NCBI GenBank assembly: GCA_910584205.1
Contig: CAJUAA010000001.1
Location: 128,651-192,650 of the forward strand
DNA: 64,000 nucleotides
Direction of reading: 5' to 3'
From: an uncultured Lachnospiraceae bacterium
Lineage (GTDB): Bacteria; Bacillota; Clostridia; Lachnospirales; Lachnospiraceae
Shown here: positions 23,103-32,117 of the stretch, piece after piece
Layout of the letters: every line of letters starts with the position of its first letter
Position numbering within the stretch: the stretch's first letter is position 1
The notes under the pieces: model-generated
What the model saw: only the letters and a program-made list of their open reading frames with translations
Databases searched by the model: none
What the model was told of the DNA's origin: nothing
Position numbers and translations under genes: made by a program

Positions 23103-25325
23103 ATGTGGCAAAACGCGTATGGTTTATTAAAAAACAACGGTACATCCAGCCTGTCCGTCAGGATCGCGGCGTTTATCTCCGCCCTGCTCCTGTCCCTGCT
23201 GTGCGGGCTGTTTTACAATACATGGAAATATGAAGTGGAGAGGATTACGCAGGAGGAAGGCGGCTGGCACAGCCGGCTCTATGGGGAATTTACAGAAGAG
23301 GACATGGAAACCGTAAAAAATTTCGCCAATGTGAAAGACGTGGTGGTAAATGAAAAAGGAGCTGGCAGCGCAGGACCGGCATTGGATATTTACTTTGATG
23401 ATATGGGTTCCGTTTTTTCAGACACGCCCCATATTGCGCAGCAGGCGGGAGCCGCACCGGAAAAAATCGCTTACAATTATGAACTTCTGGCCATGTATCT
23501 GGTCAGGGACTCCAGTGATCCGGCGCCGAGACTGGTGTTTCCGATGTTTCTGCTGATCACGCTTGCGGCTTCCTTCTCGCTGATCGTGATCATCCACAAT
23601 TCCTTTGCGGTATCCATGAACGCACGGCTCCATCAGTTTGGCATTCTTTCCAGTATCGGAGCCACGCCGCGCCAGATCCGGACGTGTCTTTTGCAGGAAG
23701 CGGCCGGTCTCTGCGCCGTTCCGATCCTGGCGGGGAATCTGATCGGCATTGCGGGCAGCATGGGTCTGATCCAGTTGTCCAATACCCTTCTGGGAAGCGA
23801 TATTCCGGGACGGCATAAATCGGTCTTTGGCTATCATCCGCTGGTGCTGGTACTGACGCTGCTTGTAACGATATTTACCATATGGATCTCCGCGTGGATT
23901 CCTGCCGGAAAATTAAGTAAGCTGACGCCGCTGGAAGCGATCAGAAATACCGGCGAACTGCAGTTAAAGCGCCGGAAAAATTCTTATGTCCTTTCGCTGC
24001 TGTTCGGGGTGGAGGGGGAGCTGGCCGGCAATGCATTAAAGGCGCAGAGAAAAGCCCTGCGGACGGCGTCCTTCTCTCTGATCCTGGCGTTTCTGGCGTT
24101 CGCGGTCATGCAGTGCTTCTTTGCCCTTTCCGGGATCAGCACAAGAGAGACTTATTTTGAACGGTATCAGGACGTGTGGGACGTCATGGTTACCGTGAAA
24201 GATGCGGATGTGGATGCTTTTGGAGAAATCGACAGGATTCGGGAGATCAACGGACTGGAAAGCGCCATTGTGTATCAGAAGGCAATGGCAAAGCGGATCA
24301 TTGCAGAGGAAGAAATGAGCGAAGAGATGAAATCCTTCGGCGGATTTTCCCATGCGCCCGCTGATGATGTAACGCAGGCGGCAGGCGGCAGGCTGGTGGA
24401 TGCACCGATCATCATACTGGATGATCACAGCTTTCTGGCTTACTGCGGACAGATCGGGGTTGTACCGCGGCTTGATGGGGCGGTGATCTTAAATCAGATC
24501 CGGGATGTGACAAATCCGGATTTCAGGCATCCGGATTTTATGCCGTATATAAAGACGCCGGACCCGAGGGAGAACGCTGTAAGTATTTTGAGGCAGTCAG
24601 GGAATGAAGAAATGACAGCCAGGCTGCCGGTCCTGGCTTATACGGAAAAAGTCCCTGTTTTGAGGGAGGAATACGCAACGATTAATTATTATGAACTGGT
24701 GCATTTTATTCCGGTATCTTTATGGAAAGAGATCAAGGGACAGATCGGAGGGGCGGAAGCAGACAGTTATATCTGTATTCTGGGGAAAGAAAATGCGTCA
24801 TTGGAAGAGCTGAACGGGCTTCAGGATGAACTTGGCCGGATCCTTGGCGGTAACTATACCATAGAATCTGAAAACCGCATCCAGGAATCTGAAACAAATG
24901 AGAAACAGATCCAGGGAATGATGGCGGTATTGGGAGGCTTCTGCGTCCTGCTTGCGGTCATCGGCATCGGCAATGTATTTTCCAATACGCTGGGATTTGT
25001 GCGCCAGAGGAAGAGGGAATTTGCAAGATATATGTCGGTTGGAATGACGCCGAAGGAACTTAAGAAAATGTTCTGCATCGAAGCGCTGGCGATCGCAGGC
25101 AGACCGATTCTGTTCAGTCTTCCGCCTGTGATCATTTTAACGGGGTATATGCTGAAGGCAAGTTATGTGGAAGCGGGCGAATTTATGGCAGAGGCGCCGG
25201 TTGCGCCGATCCTTCTGTTTATGCTGGCTGTCTTAAGTTCCGTCGCGCTGGCCTATTCCCTTGCATGGCGGAATGTTCGCAAAATCAGTTTGGCAGAGGT
25301 TCTCAGAGATGATACAATGATGTAA
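23103..25325 (+). CDS. FtsX-like ABC transporter permease (Bce-type)
   Basis: The 740-residue membrane protein has an N-terminal helix, a first FtsX block (three helices, about 140-270), another helix near 330, a large extracytoplasmic domain (about 360-600), and a second FtsX block (about 620-735). A large domain between helices is a trait of Bce-like permeases that detect cell-wall-active peptides. It uses the ATPase at 22417. Substrate cannot be read from the sequence. Confidence 0.88.
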   Translation: MWQNAYGLLKNNGTSSLSVRIAAFISALLLSLLCGLFYNTWKYEVERITQEEGGWHSRLYGEFTEEDMETVKNFANVKDVVVNEKGAGSAGPALDIYFDDMGSVFSDTPHIAQQAGAAPEKIAYNYELLAMYLVRDSSDPAPRLVFPMFLLITLAASFSLIVIIHNSFAVSMNARLHQFGILSSIGATPRQIRTCLLQEAAGLCAVPILAGNLIGIAGSMGLIQLSNTLLGSDIPGRHKSVFGYHPLVLVLTLLVTIFTIWISAWIPAGKLSKLTPLEAIRNTGELQLKRRKNSYVLSLLFGVEGELAGNALKAQRKALRTASFSLILAFLAFAVMQCFFALSGISTRETYFERYQDVWDVMVTVKDADVDAFGEIDRIREINGLESAIVYQKAMAKRIIAEEEMSEEMKSFGGFSHAPADDVTQAAGGRLVDAPIIILDDHSFLAYCGQIGVVPRLDGAVILNQIRDVTNPDFRHPDFMPYIKTPDPRENAVSILRQSGNEEMTARLPVLAYTEKVPVLREEYATINYYELVHFIPVSLWKEIKGQIGGAEADSYICILGKENASLEELNGLQDELGRILGGNYTIESENRIQESETNEKQIQGMMAVLGGFCVLLAVIGIGNVFSNTLGFVRQRKREFARYMSVGMTPKELKKMFCIEALAIAGRPILFSLPPVIILTGYMLKASYVEAGEFMAEAPVAPILLFMLAVLSSVALAYSLAWRNVRKISLAEVLRDDTMM

Positions 25326-25345
25326 GAGAACAGGAGGCGGGAAGT

Positions 25346-26044
25346 ATGGCGGACTACAAGATACTGGTGATTGACGATGACAGGGAGCTTTGCGCGCTGA
25401 TCCGGCAGAGCGTTTTACCGGAACGGATCGAGGCTGACGTAAGTTACTCCGGGAAATCCGGTTTGCAGAAGCTACGGGAGCAGGCTTACCAGCTTGTCAT
25501 ACTGGACGTCATGATGCCTGGGGTTGACGGTTTTGAAACACTGGAAATGATCCGGAAAGAGAGCAGCCTGCCGATCCTGATGTTTACGTCAAAAAACGAC
25601 AGCGCGTCCAAGGTACGCGGACTGCGGGACGGGGCGGACGATTATCTGACGAAGCCTTTTGATATGGACGAGCTGATCGCGCGCATTGTTTCCCTGATCA
25701 GGCGATATACCCGTTTTAATCAAAAAGACGGGCCGGTGCAGGTCTGTGAGTTTGACGGATTGACCATTGACTGTGAGAGACGCTGCGTGATAAGCGAAAA
25801 CGGGGAATTTGCACTGCCGCCGAAAGAATTTGACGTACTCCTCTGCCTTGCCGGGAATCAGGGAAAAATACTGACCAAAAGGCAGATTTATGAGAGCGTA
25901 TGGGGAGAGGAATATGTCTATGATGACAGCAATATCATGGCGGTTATCAGCCGCCTGCGGAAGAAAACGGAAGTAAATCCGGGGAATCCCAGATATATAC
26001 AGACGGTAAAAGGGATTGGCTACCGTTTTAATAAGGAGGTCTGA
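25346..26044 (+). CDS. OmpR-family response regulator (second module)
   Basis: The 232-residue protein has a receiver domain (acidic cluster DDD at 10-12, Asp54 in VILDVMMPG, TKPFD) and an OmpR winged helix (about 140-230, PPKEFDVLLCLAGNQGKILTK... and SNIMAVISRLRKKTE). It resembles VanR/NisR-type regulators. It lies 20 bases after the first permease gene and 3 bases before its kinase. Four direct repeats at 26977-27020 upstream of the next transporter are its probable target. Confidence 0.92.
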   Translation: MADYKILVIDDDRELCALIRQSVLPERIEADVSYSGKSGLQKLREQAYQLVILDVMMPGVDGFETLEMIRKESSLPILMFTSKNDSASKVRGLRDGADDYLTKPFDMDELIARIVSLIRRYTRFNQKDGPVQVCEFDGLTIDCERRCVISENGEFALPPKEFDVLLCLAGNQGKILTKRQIYESVWGEEYVYDDSNIMAVISRLRKKTEVNPGNPRYIQTVKGIGYRFNKEV

Positions 26045-26047
26045 CCG

Positions 26048-26986
26048 ATGTACGGGGATATGATGGTACTGCTTGGGGCAGTTATGATCCTTGCTTCTGT
26101 CTGCGGCTCCGCTTTTGTGATCCGGCGTGTCAGAAGGCAGATCGCAGAAATGACTGAGGCTCTGGAGGATGTGAAAAACGGGAACGGAAACCGGCGCATC
26201 CTGTCGGAAACCCATGAGCTTACGGCTCCCCTTGCCTACGTGATCAACGATATTATCCTGTCTTATGAAAACAGGCTTTCTGCCTGTCACAGGACGGAGG
26301 AGACCAACCGGCAGCTTATGACAAGCCTTTCCCATGACGTGCGGACGCCCCTTACCACACTGATCGGGTATCTGGACGCCGCCCATAAAGGAATCGTCGC
26401 CGGGAAAGAACGTGAGGATTATATCGAAACCGCACGCCGGAAAGCCTATGACCTGAAAGAATATATCGACGTGCTCTTTGACTGGTTCAGGCTGGGTTCG
26501 GACGAATTTACCATGAATATCATAACCGTTGACCTGACGGAGCTGACACGGAATCTGTTCATTGACTGGATACCGGTTTTTGAGGATGCGCAGATGGAGT
26601 TTGCGGCTGACATTCCGGAGCGGCGCTTCCGGGTAAAGCTTGATCCGGACGGATACAGGCGGATCTTAAACAATCTGGTACAGAATGTAATCTCCCACAG
26701 CCATGGGAGCCAAATCGAGATCGCACTGCTGGAGCAGGGTGGAACTATCAAAATCCGTCTGGCGGATAACGGGGTGGGGATTGACAAGGAGGATCTGAAG
26801 CATATTTTTGAACGGCTTTATAAATGTGATAAGGGACGGTCCGAAAAGGGCAGCGGCCTTGGCCTGTCCATTGTGCATCAGCTCGTAATCAAGATGAACG
26901 GAACCATAACCGCGGAAAGCGTGCCGGGCAGCGGGACCGTTTTCCTGTTGTCTTTCCCTTTGCTGCAGGAGAAACTGCAAGGTTAA
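26048..26986 (+). CDS. Sensor histidine kinase (second module), short sensor region
   Basis: The 312-residue kinase has one N-terminal membrane helix (about 3-24) and no real extracytoplasmic domain. The phosphoacceptor is His96 in SLSHDVRTPLTTL and the HATPase carries NNLVQNVISHS, DNGVGI and GSGLGLSIVHQLV. Kinases of this kind, found beside lantibiotic-type transporters, usually need a partner to sense. The end of the gene contains the first of four promoter-proximal direct repeats. Confidence 0.9.
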   Translation: MYGDMMVLLGAVMILASVCGSAFVIRRVRRQIAEMTEALEDVKNGNGNRRILSETHELTAPLAYVINDIILSYENRLSACHRTEETNRQLMTSLSHDVRTPLTTLIGYLDAAHKGIVAGKEREDYIETARRKAYDLKEYIDVLFDWFRLGSDEFTMNIITVDLTELTRNLFIDWIPVFEDAQMEFAADIPERRFRVKLDPDGYRRILNNLVQNVISHSHGSQIEIALLEQGGTIKIRLADNGVGIDKEDLKHIFERLYKCDKGRSEKGSGLGLSIVHQLVIKMNGTITAESVPGSGTVFLLSFPLLQEKLQG

Positions 26987-27030
26987 TACAAGGTTTTTGC
27001 AAGGTTCCTGCAAGGTTGGCGTGGTAAGAT
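26977..27030 (+). promoter_or_regulatory. Four direct repeats at exact 11-bp spacing with a -10 element
   Basis: (G/A)CAAGGTT occurs at 26977, 26988, 26999 and 27010, each 11 bases after the last. TAAGAT at 27025-27030 lies at -10 distance from the third to fourth repeat. OmpR-type regulators bind direct repeats with about one helical turn between them, so this is very probably the activation site of the 25346 regulator for the ABC genes starting at 27058. Confidence 0.7.
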
Positions 27031-27057
27031 GGCAGTGATAAAGGAGGTTTCAAAGAA

Positions 27058-27981
27058 ATGAGAAAGTATGTAATTGAAACAAAACATCTTACCAAACAGT
27101 ACGGAACGCAGAAAAGCGTCGCCAATCTGAATATCCATGTTCGGAAAGGGCGTATCTACGGCCTGCTTGGCAGAAACGGGGCCGGAAAGACGACGACCAT
27201 GAAAATGCTGCTGGGGCTGACGCAGCCCACCTCCGGGGAGGTGTTGATCTGGGGAAAGCCGCTGCGGACAAATGAAAAAAAGCTGCTGCCCCGGATCGGC
27301 AGCCTGATCGAGTCTCCCGGATTTTATCCGAATCTGACTGCCACGGAAAACCTGCGCATTTTTGCCGCTCTGCGGGGAGTCCCGAACCGCAGCGCGCTGA
27401 AGGACGCGCTGGATCTGGTGGGCCTGCCTTACAGAGATAAAAAGCTGTTTTCCCAGTATTCCCTCGGCATGAAACAGCGGCTGGCCATCGCCCTTGCCGT
27501 CATGCATGATCCGGAGCTTCTGATCCTGGACGAACCCATCAACGGACTTGATCCCATTGGAATCGCGGAGATCCGTTCCTTTATCCGTAACCTCTGTAAT
27601 GAACGGGGGAAAACCATCCTGATCTCCAGCCATATCCTTTCTGAAATTGCGCTTCTGGCGGACGATATCGGCATCATTGACCACGGCGTATTGCTGGAGG
27701 AAGAAAGCCTGGCGGAACTGGAAGCAAAGAGCAGTAAGCAGATCTGCTTTACGGTTTCGGATACGGCGCAGGCGGCAAGGATTTTAGAATGTGTCTTCCA
27801 TGAAAACCGCTTTACCATACAGGATGACCATCGGATACAGGTGCATAATCTTGAGCTGCCCATAGGGAAAACGATCACTGCTTTTGTGAAAAATGGACTG
27901 GAAGTATCCCAGGCCGTAACCTCAGAAGAAAGCCTGGAAGATTATTTCAGGCGTGTAACAGGGGGTGAGGGGATTGCTTAA
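27058..27981 (+). CDS. ABC transporter ATP-binding protein (bacitracin/lantibiotic immunity type)
   Basis: The 307-residue ATPase has Walker A GRNGAGKTT (about 41), signature YSLGMKQRLAIALA, and Walker B LLILDEPINGLDP. A C-terminal extension of about 90 residues (from ~215) follows the nucleotide-binding domain, as in BcrA/NisF/MutF proteins. AAAGGAGG precedes ATG 27058. With the two ABC-2 permeases behind it, it forms a LanFEG-like exporter that removes peptides from the membrane; no lantibiotic gene is present nearby, so it is likelier for resistance than for self-immunity. Confidence 0.88.
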   Translation: MRKYVIETKHLTKQYGTQKSVANLNIHVRKGRIYGLLGRNGAGKTTTMKMLLGLTQPTSGEVLIWGKPLRTNEKKLLPRIGSLIESPGFYPNLTATENLRIFAALRGVPNRSALKDALDLVGLPYRDKKLFSQYSLGMKQRLAIALAVMHDPELLILDEPINGLDPIGIAEIRSFIRNLCNERGKTILISSHILSEIALLADDIGIIDHGVLLEEESLAELEAKSSKQICFTVSDTAQAARILECVFHENRFTIQDDHRIQVHNLELPIGKTITAFVKNGLEVSQAVTSEESLEDYFRRVTGGEGIA

Positions 27982-28759
27982 ACTGGTGATCTGTGAATTT
28001 GCCAAATTGAGACGGAAGAAATTTATTTTACTCGTGATACTTTCCGCCTTTCTCTTTCCCATACCTCTTACCATAATGATGACGACACCGCAGATGGCAG
28101 AGAGATATGACAGCGATGCGGAGGTTTTTAATACCTGCTTCCAGTTCATCATGGGATATGGAGTAGAGCTGCTTATGCCCTGCGTCATTGGTATCATTGC
28201 GGCGATGCTGTTTTTCATGGAGCGGGATAATGACACCTTTAAAAACCTGCGTACCATTCCGGTGACAAGCACGCAGATGATTTTCGCGAAAGTTATTGTT
28301 TTATTATCCATGGGCATTGTTTTCAGCCTGTCCTCGGCCTTTGCTGCGGTTTTATGCGGAGGCCTGGTATCCGAGGTAAACGGGGTTGGCTACAAATTTT
28401 TCGTGGCGCTTCAAATGGGGATCTTTGTCATGGCCGGAACGCTGCCGTTGATCGTCCTGGTGGTGTTCTTCAGTAAGACTTATATTTTTTCCATTTTGCT
28501 GTGTGTTTTTTACAGCGTCTTAAGTCTGACCGCGGAATCCTGTTTTGGGGTATTGCCAAAAGCCATATGCTGGCTCATGCCTCTTCCCCTCACGACTCTC
28601 TGGAGTGCGGGAGATATGGAACGGCATGGAGTGATAGAGGTCAGGGGTGCGGTTAGGGATTTGATGCCCACAACCTTTCAGACCGCCGTTATTTTGGGAA
28701 TCTGGGCGGCCGTTTCCATCATAGTCATTGATTATCTGTATAAAAAGAGGGGAGAATAA
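27965..28759 (+). CDS. ABC-2 type permease subunit 1 (lantibiotic-immunity-like)
   Basis: The protein (264 residues from GTG 27965; TTG 27974 is an equally good start) has six hydrophobic segments beginning with KFILLVILSAFLFPIPL and a conserved ERDNDTFKNLRTIPVTSTQ loop, typical of the MutE/EpiE/NisE permeases where the loop contacts the ATPase. It overlaps the ATPase gene by a few codons, showing tight coupling. Confidence 0.85.
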   Translation: MRGLLKLVICEFAKLRRKKFILLVILSAFLFPIPLTIMMTTPQMAERYDSDAEVFNTCFQFIMGYGVELLMPCVIGIIAAMLFFMERDNDTFKNLRTIPVTSTQMIFAKVIVLLSMGIVFSLSSAFAAVLCGGLVSEVNGVGYKFFVALQMGIFVMAGTLPLIVLVVFFSKTYIFSILLCVFYSVLSLTAESCFGVLPKAICWLMPLPLTTLWSAGDMERHGVIEVRGAVRDLMPTTFQTAVILGIWAAVSIIVIDYLYKKRGE

Positions 28760-28760
28760 G

Positions 28761-29540
28761 ATGTTTCGTATGGTTAAAACTGAAATCTGGAAATTGAAAC
28801 GTTATCATATGATTTGGGCGGGAGTTCTTTTAATGCTGCTATCCGTTTTGTTGACGCTGTTTTCCACTACGGCGGTAGACGGTACTTTCTGGACCTGTTC
28901 CCTTTTTACGGAGCAGGTGATTAAAAACAATGTTACGATGATTTTTCCTATGTGCATTACCTTGATTGCCGGATATATCATTGCAAGGGAAGAAAAAGAC
29001 GATACGCTGAAAAGCATTTTGACGATTCCGGTTTCCTACCGCGGTTTATTGTGGGGAAAATTGTTTGTCTGCGCTTTATTGTCCTTGTTTTTAGGATTTG
29101 TAAGCGCCGTATTTACCGTCGGTGCGAATCTGATCATGGGATTTCCGGGATTTTCCACGGTATTCGCAGTGCAGGCCTTTGTTCAGATGATTTTGAACTG
29201 CCTGTTTCTGTATATTGCGGTCATGCCGGTGATCGCGGCGGCGGCCCGCATACCGAACGGACATATGATCGGCACGATCATCGCGTTTGTCTATGGATAC
29301 GGGGGAATGTTTGCGTCGGGGAATATGGCTGTTTCCAATCTTTATCCCATTACGGCGAGTATAGGAATCATCGGGTACCGGAGCTATGACGCGGCGGTTC
29401 ACTGGAATATAGGGCTGTGCGGGCTGAGTATGACGGCGGCTTTGCTGATTTCTGCGGTTATTGTGGCGGCAACCGGGAATGTTTCACCGGAAAAACCGGC
29501 TCAGAAGCAGAAAAAAGCCGCTGTAAAAAAAGGCTGGTAA
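28761..29540 (+). CDS. ABC-2 type permease subunit 2 (lantibiotic-immunity-like)
   Basis: The 259-residue protein has six hydrophobic segments and the same loop type (EEKDDTLKSILTIPVSYRGLLWGK), so it is a paralogue of the preceding permease and corresponds to the MutG/NisG subunit. GGGGAG lies just before ATG 28761. A basic tail (QKQKKAAVKKGW) ends the protein. It probably dimerises with subunit 1. Confidence 0.85.
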   Translation: MFRMVKTEIWKLKRYHMIWAGVLLMLLSVLLTLFSTTAVDGTFWTCSLFTEQVIKNNVTMIFPMCITLIAGYIIAREEKDDTLKSILTIPVSYRGLLWGKLFVCALLSLFLGFVSAVFTVGANLIMGFPGFSTVFAVQAFVQMILNCLFLYIAVMPVIAAAARIPNGHMIGTIIAFVYGYGGMFASGNMAVSNLYPITASIGIIGYRSYDAAVHWNIGLCGLSMTAALLISAVIVAATGNVSPEKPAQKQKKAAVKKGW

Positions 29541-29587
29541 GCGGCGCCGGGTCATCGGTAAAACGGCAGGAAAGGATGGTAGAGTTC

Positions 29588-30382
29588 ATGAGGAAGGCAT
29601 TCATTTTATGCGCGGTATTTTCCTGCACGGCAGTTTTGTCAGCGTGTACAGGCGATGGCGGCGATACTGAGACAACAGGTGATGCCGTGGCAGCGCCGGA
29701 GGCTGTATTACCGTCAGAATCCGGAGAAACGGATGCATGGGAAACGGCGCTGCCGGTTGCCCCGGATCTTCCTGTGCAGTATTCTCCTGACGGGCAGTCA
29801 GCGCTTACCACAGAGGATACCGATGCAGAGCAGCTTTGCGGGCTTGTACATGAATATTATTTTAACAGTGACAGAAAAAAATGTGCGAACCAGTATGGAT
29901 TTACAATCGATGATGTGGGAGAGCGGGACTGGGAAGGAAATGCAGCATTTTCAATGAAATCGGTATATGGTACGGATGGGGCGGACGCTGTGGAGGATTT
30001 TGAGGAGGAGGTGGAGTACACAGAGACGGGGAAACCGGATTCTTACAGATCTCAGGGACTTTGGGAACACAGAAGGAATGAGGATGGGGCTCTGGAGCAG
30101 GTGGCCGTCTCTGTTCTGAAGCTGGACTATGTGTACCGGGATGATGGAACCTTATACTACCGGAATTATACCCACGATCCTTTCCTGTTTGGCACAACGC
30201 TCTGTTCGCTGGAAAGCTATTATGACGAAAGAGGAAGAGTGATCTATGAGAGCGGATATATTACCCATGGGGAGCTGGAGTATTTTTATATTTATGGAGA
30301 TGAAGGGGAGAAGCCGCAGTATCTTCTGACGGTTGATTATGGCGGGGGTTACGCGGTTCCTGATATGAAACGATACCGCTGA
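29588..30382 (+). CDS. Putative lipoprotein at the end of the second ABC operon
   Basis: The 264-residue protein has a lipoprotein signal with lipobox VLSAC (Cys about 20), then a Thr/Asp/Glu-rich linker and a mature domain with many aromatic and acidic residues (VLKLDYVYRDDGTLYYRNYTHD, YYDERGRVIYESGY) suggesting RHS/YD-like beta strands. No family is recognised. It is 45 bases after the permease gene and ends in the shared hairpin, so it may assist resistance by binding peptides outside the membrane, like NisI/SpaI in role; this is only inference from position. Confidence 0.68.
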   Translation: MRKAFILCAVFSCTAVLSACTGDGGDTETTGDAVAAPEAVLPSESGETDAWETALPVAPDLPVQYSPDGQSALTTEDTDAEQLCGLVHEYYFNSDRKKCANQYGFTIDDVGERDWEGNAAFSMKSVYGTDGADAVEDFEEEVEYTETGKPDSYRSQGLWEHRRNEDGALEQVAVSVLKLDYVYRDDGTLYYRNYTHDPFLFGTTLCSLESYYDERGRVIYESGYITHGELEYFYIYGDEGEKPQYLLTVDYGGGYAVPDMKRYR

Positions 30383-30386
30383 AAGC

Positions 30387-30432
30387 GGACGGGGACGGGA
30401 ATGTCCTGTAAGATATCATCCCGTTTCCGTCC
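30387..30432. terminator. Hairpin between convergent genes
   Basis: GGACGGGGACGGGAATG and CATCCCGTTTCCGTCC can pair with a few mismatches. There is no clear T-tract, but it sits exactly between two converging stop codons. Confidence 0.4.
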
Positions 30433-30447
30433 TGTCCTCTGTTATTC

Positions 30448-31401
30448 TCACCCCGGATATATGTCTGATAAAGTAAGCTGTTCATATTCCCGTTTATAAG
30501 ATATTACCGGTCTTTCCGTGACTTTGTCCGTTTCCTTTATGCTGCCGCAGAGAAGGGGGGATTTGACGTCATAGGCCCTGCGCTTCTCTGAAACAACACA
30601 TGGGCGGAAGTTTGCGTAGCAGTAGATACAGCCGTGAGGGCAGGTGTCATAAGCGCCTATATCGTCGCATTTGGCGCAGCGGCAGTGCTCCCGATGCCCG
30701 TCTCTGCCGACGTCGAGCGGTACGCCCGTGATCCGCTCGATCAGCGCTCTGTCAATGCAGCTGTTATGCTCAATTCCGTGCCGTGAGAGATCAACCGCCT
30801 CCGCACAGGTGGCGAGCACAAGTCCGTTGCTTTTCCCAATGCGGGAAAGCTCCCCCGCGAAGTGGTCAAGTTCTTTGGGAGAAAGCTGACGGAAGTTCAT
30901 TTTTCTTAGACTGCCGCCGTTTTTGGAAGGATAAATATCCACAAAACTGAACACGCATTTTTCGGTATATGCTCCAAGAACGGCCGCGGTTTTCTCAAAG
31001 CTTTTCAGATGAAATTCCGGAGTGTACTGATCAGAGAAAAAGATCGGGTCGTATCTCCATATCACCCGTTCCCTGCCGATTTTTTCGGAAAGCTGCATAA
31101 AGGTTTCGAGCCGTTTGGAGAGTTCCGGAACACAGGGTTCCGCCTCTCTGCCATAGCTGTTTATGGTGAATTGAAAATAATAATCATATTCCTTTAAACG
31201 ATCGAGTTTCTCTATCATCGGCGCCGCGTTTTTGGTCCAGAACACGATGCAGTCCACCACTTCGGGAGAAATGTTGATTCTGCTTACCTGATGCGCATTC
31301 ATGGGATTCCTTACATATGCAAATCCCTCCTGAATGCGCCGGCAGAACCATTCGGAATAAAATGCGGGAATGTCCGTCCGCCTGCTTGCACTTAAAATCA
31401 T
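30448..31401 (-). CDS. DUF1848 family protein with radical-SAM-like cysteine cluster
   Basis: The 317-residue protein begins with SASRRTDIPAFYSEWF, the signature of DUF1848, and has the FWTKNAAPMI and RYDPIFF segments of that family. Near the C-terminus is a cysteine-rich block (CRCAKCDDIGAYDTCPHGCIYCY), which ends in an HGCIYCY-like motif that could bind an iron-sulfur cluster. Function is not known. It is transcribed towards the ABC operon; no co-oriented partner is seen. Confidence 0.8.
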   Translation of the reverse strand: MILSASRRTDIPAFYSEWFCRRIQEGFAYVRNPMNAHQVSRINISPEVVDCIVFWTKNAAPMIEKLDRLKEYDYYFQFTINSYGREAEPCVPELSKRLETFMQLSEKIGRERVIWRYDPIFFSDQYTPEFHLKSFEKTAAVLGAYTEKCVFSFVDIYPSKNGGSLRKMNFRQLSPKELDHFAGELSRIGKSNGLVLATCAEAVDLSRHGIEHNSCIDRALIERITGVPLDVGRDGHREHCRCAKCDDIGAYDTCPHGCIYCYANFRPCVVSEKRRAYDVKSPLLCGSIKETDKVTERPVISYKREYEQLTLSDIYPG

Positions 31402-31517
31402 TTCGTCAGCGCTCCTTCTGTTATGCAGGAAAAATACTTTGATTCCTGCTGCAGGGAAGTTTTTCGGCCAGTTCGTCAGTTTGATTATAGCACACTGGAT
31501 CTGTCTTGTGAATCCAG

Positions 31518-31967
31518 ATATGGAAAGCAGTCAGGCAATGTATAATCCGCTGCTGGAGATATTTATCTGCGCGGCAGACGCCTGAAACTCTTGCTTACGG
31601 GGCAATGAACGGGCCTGTATTTGAAACCTTTGTGGTATCCGAGATCTTAAAATCATTTGCCAACGAGGGTCTGGACTACCGCTATTTTGTATCCTATTAC
31701 CGGGGACGTGATAAGAAAAAGGTGAAAGAGGATGGAGAAACACTGGAATTGGAGACGGAGATTGATCTGATTATTGAGGAAAACGGAACTTTATATCCCA
31801 TTGAGATTAAGAAAAATACACAGGCAAAGGCTGTTGTGACCGCTGCATTTGCCGTACTGGATCAAATCCCCGGGAAAAAGAGGGGAATGGGGGCGGTTAT
31901 CTGTAACTGCCCGGATGTCGGAAGCCTGAGAGAAAATATACTGCAGATACCGGTTTGGTATATCTGA
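31518..31967 (+). pseudogene. C-terminal fragment of a DUF4143-type AAA ATPase
   Basis: The frame reading QTPETLAYGAMNGPVFETFVVSEI and later DLIIEENGTLYPIEIKKN matches the DUF4143 end of large AAA+ ATPases (normally about 400 residues with an N-terminal Walker A). Only about 145 residues remain, there is no P-loop and no valid start before 31605. The homology begins upstream of that ATG (about 31560). It marks the left edge of the accessory region. Confidence 0.7.
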
Positions 31968-32007
31968 GCTGACGGTTACAACAAAATAATGAAACTGCAT
32001 ATGTGTG

Positions 32008-32028
32008 TTTTCGTAAAATTTACGAAAA
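32008..32028. promoter_or_regulatory. 21-bp perfect palindrome
   Basis: TTTTCGTAAA (32008-32017) and TTTACGAAAA (32019-32028) are perfect inverted arms around a single A. It lies 10 bases before a terminator hairpin and 90 bases before the ClpP-like gene. An odd-centred AT-rich palindrome with a CG step looks like a dimer-binding operator. Confidence 0.5.
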
Positions 32029-32036
32029 TGAAAAGA

Positions 32037-32078
32037 AGCGTCTGTCATACTGTGTATTGTATGGCGGGCGCTTTTTTC
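32037..32078 (+). terminator. Terminator or attenuator upstream of the ClpP-like gene
   Basis: AGCGTCTGTCATAC (32037-32050) pairs, with some G-U pairs, with GTATGGCGGGCGCT (32059-32072), followed by six T. It may end transcription from the left or act as an attenuator for the block at 32118-38063, since no promoter is obvious between it and the gene. Confidence 0.65.
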
Positions 32079-32117
32079 ATGCTGCCGCCGGCGATTTTCA
32101 TATCAGGAGGAATCATT

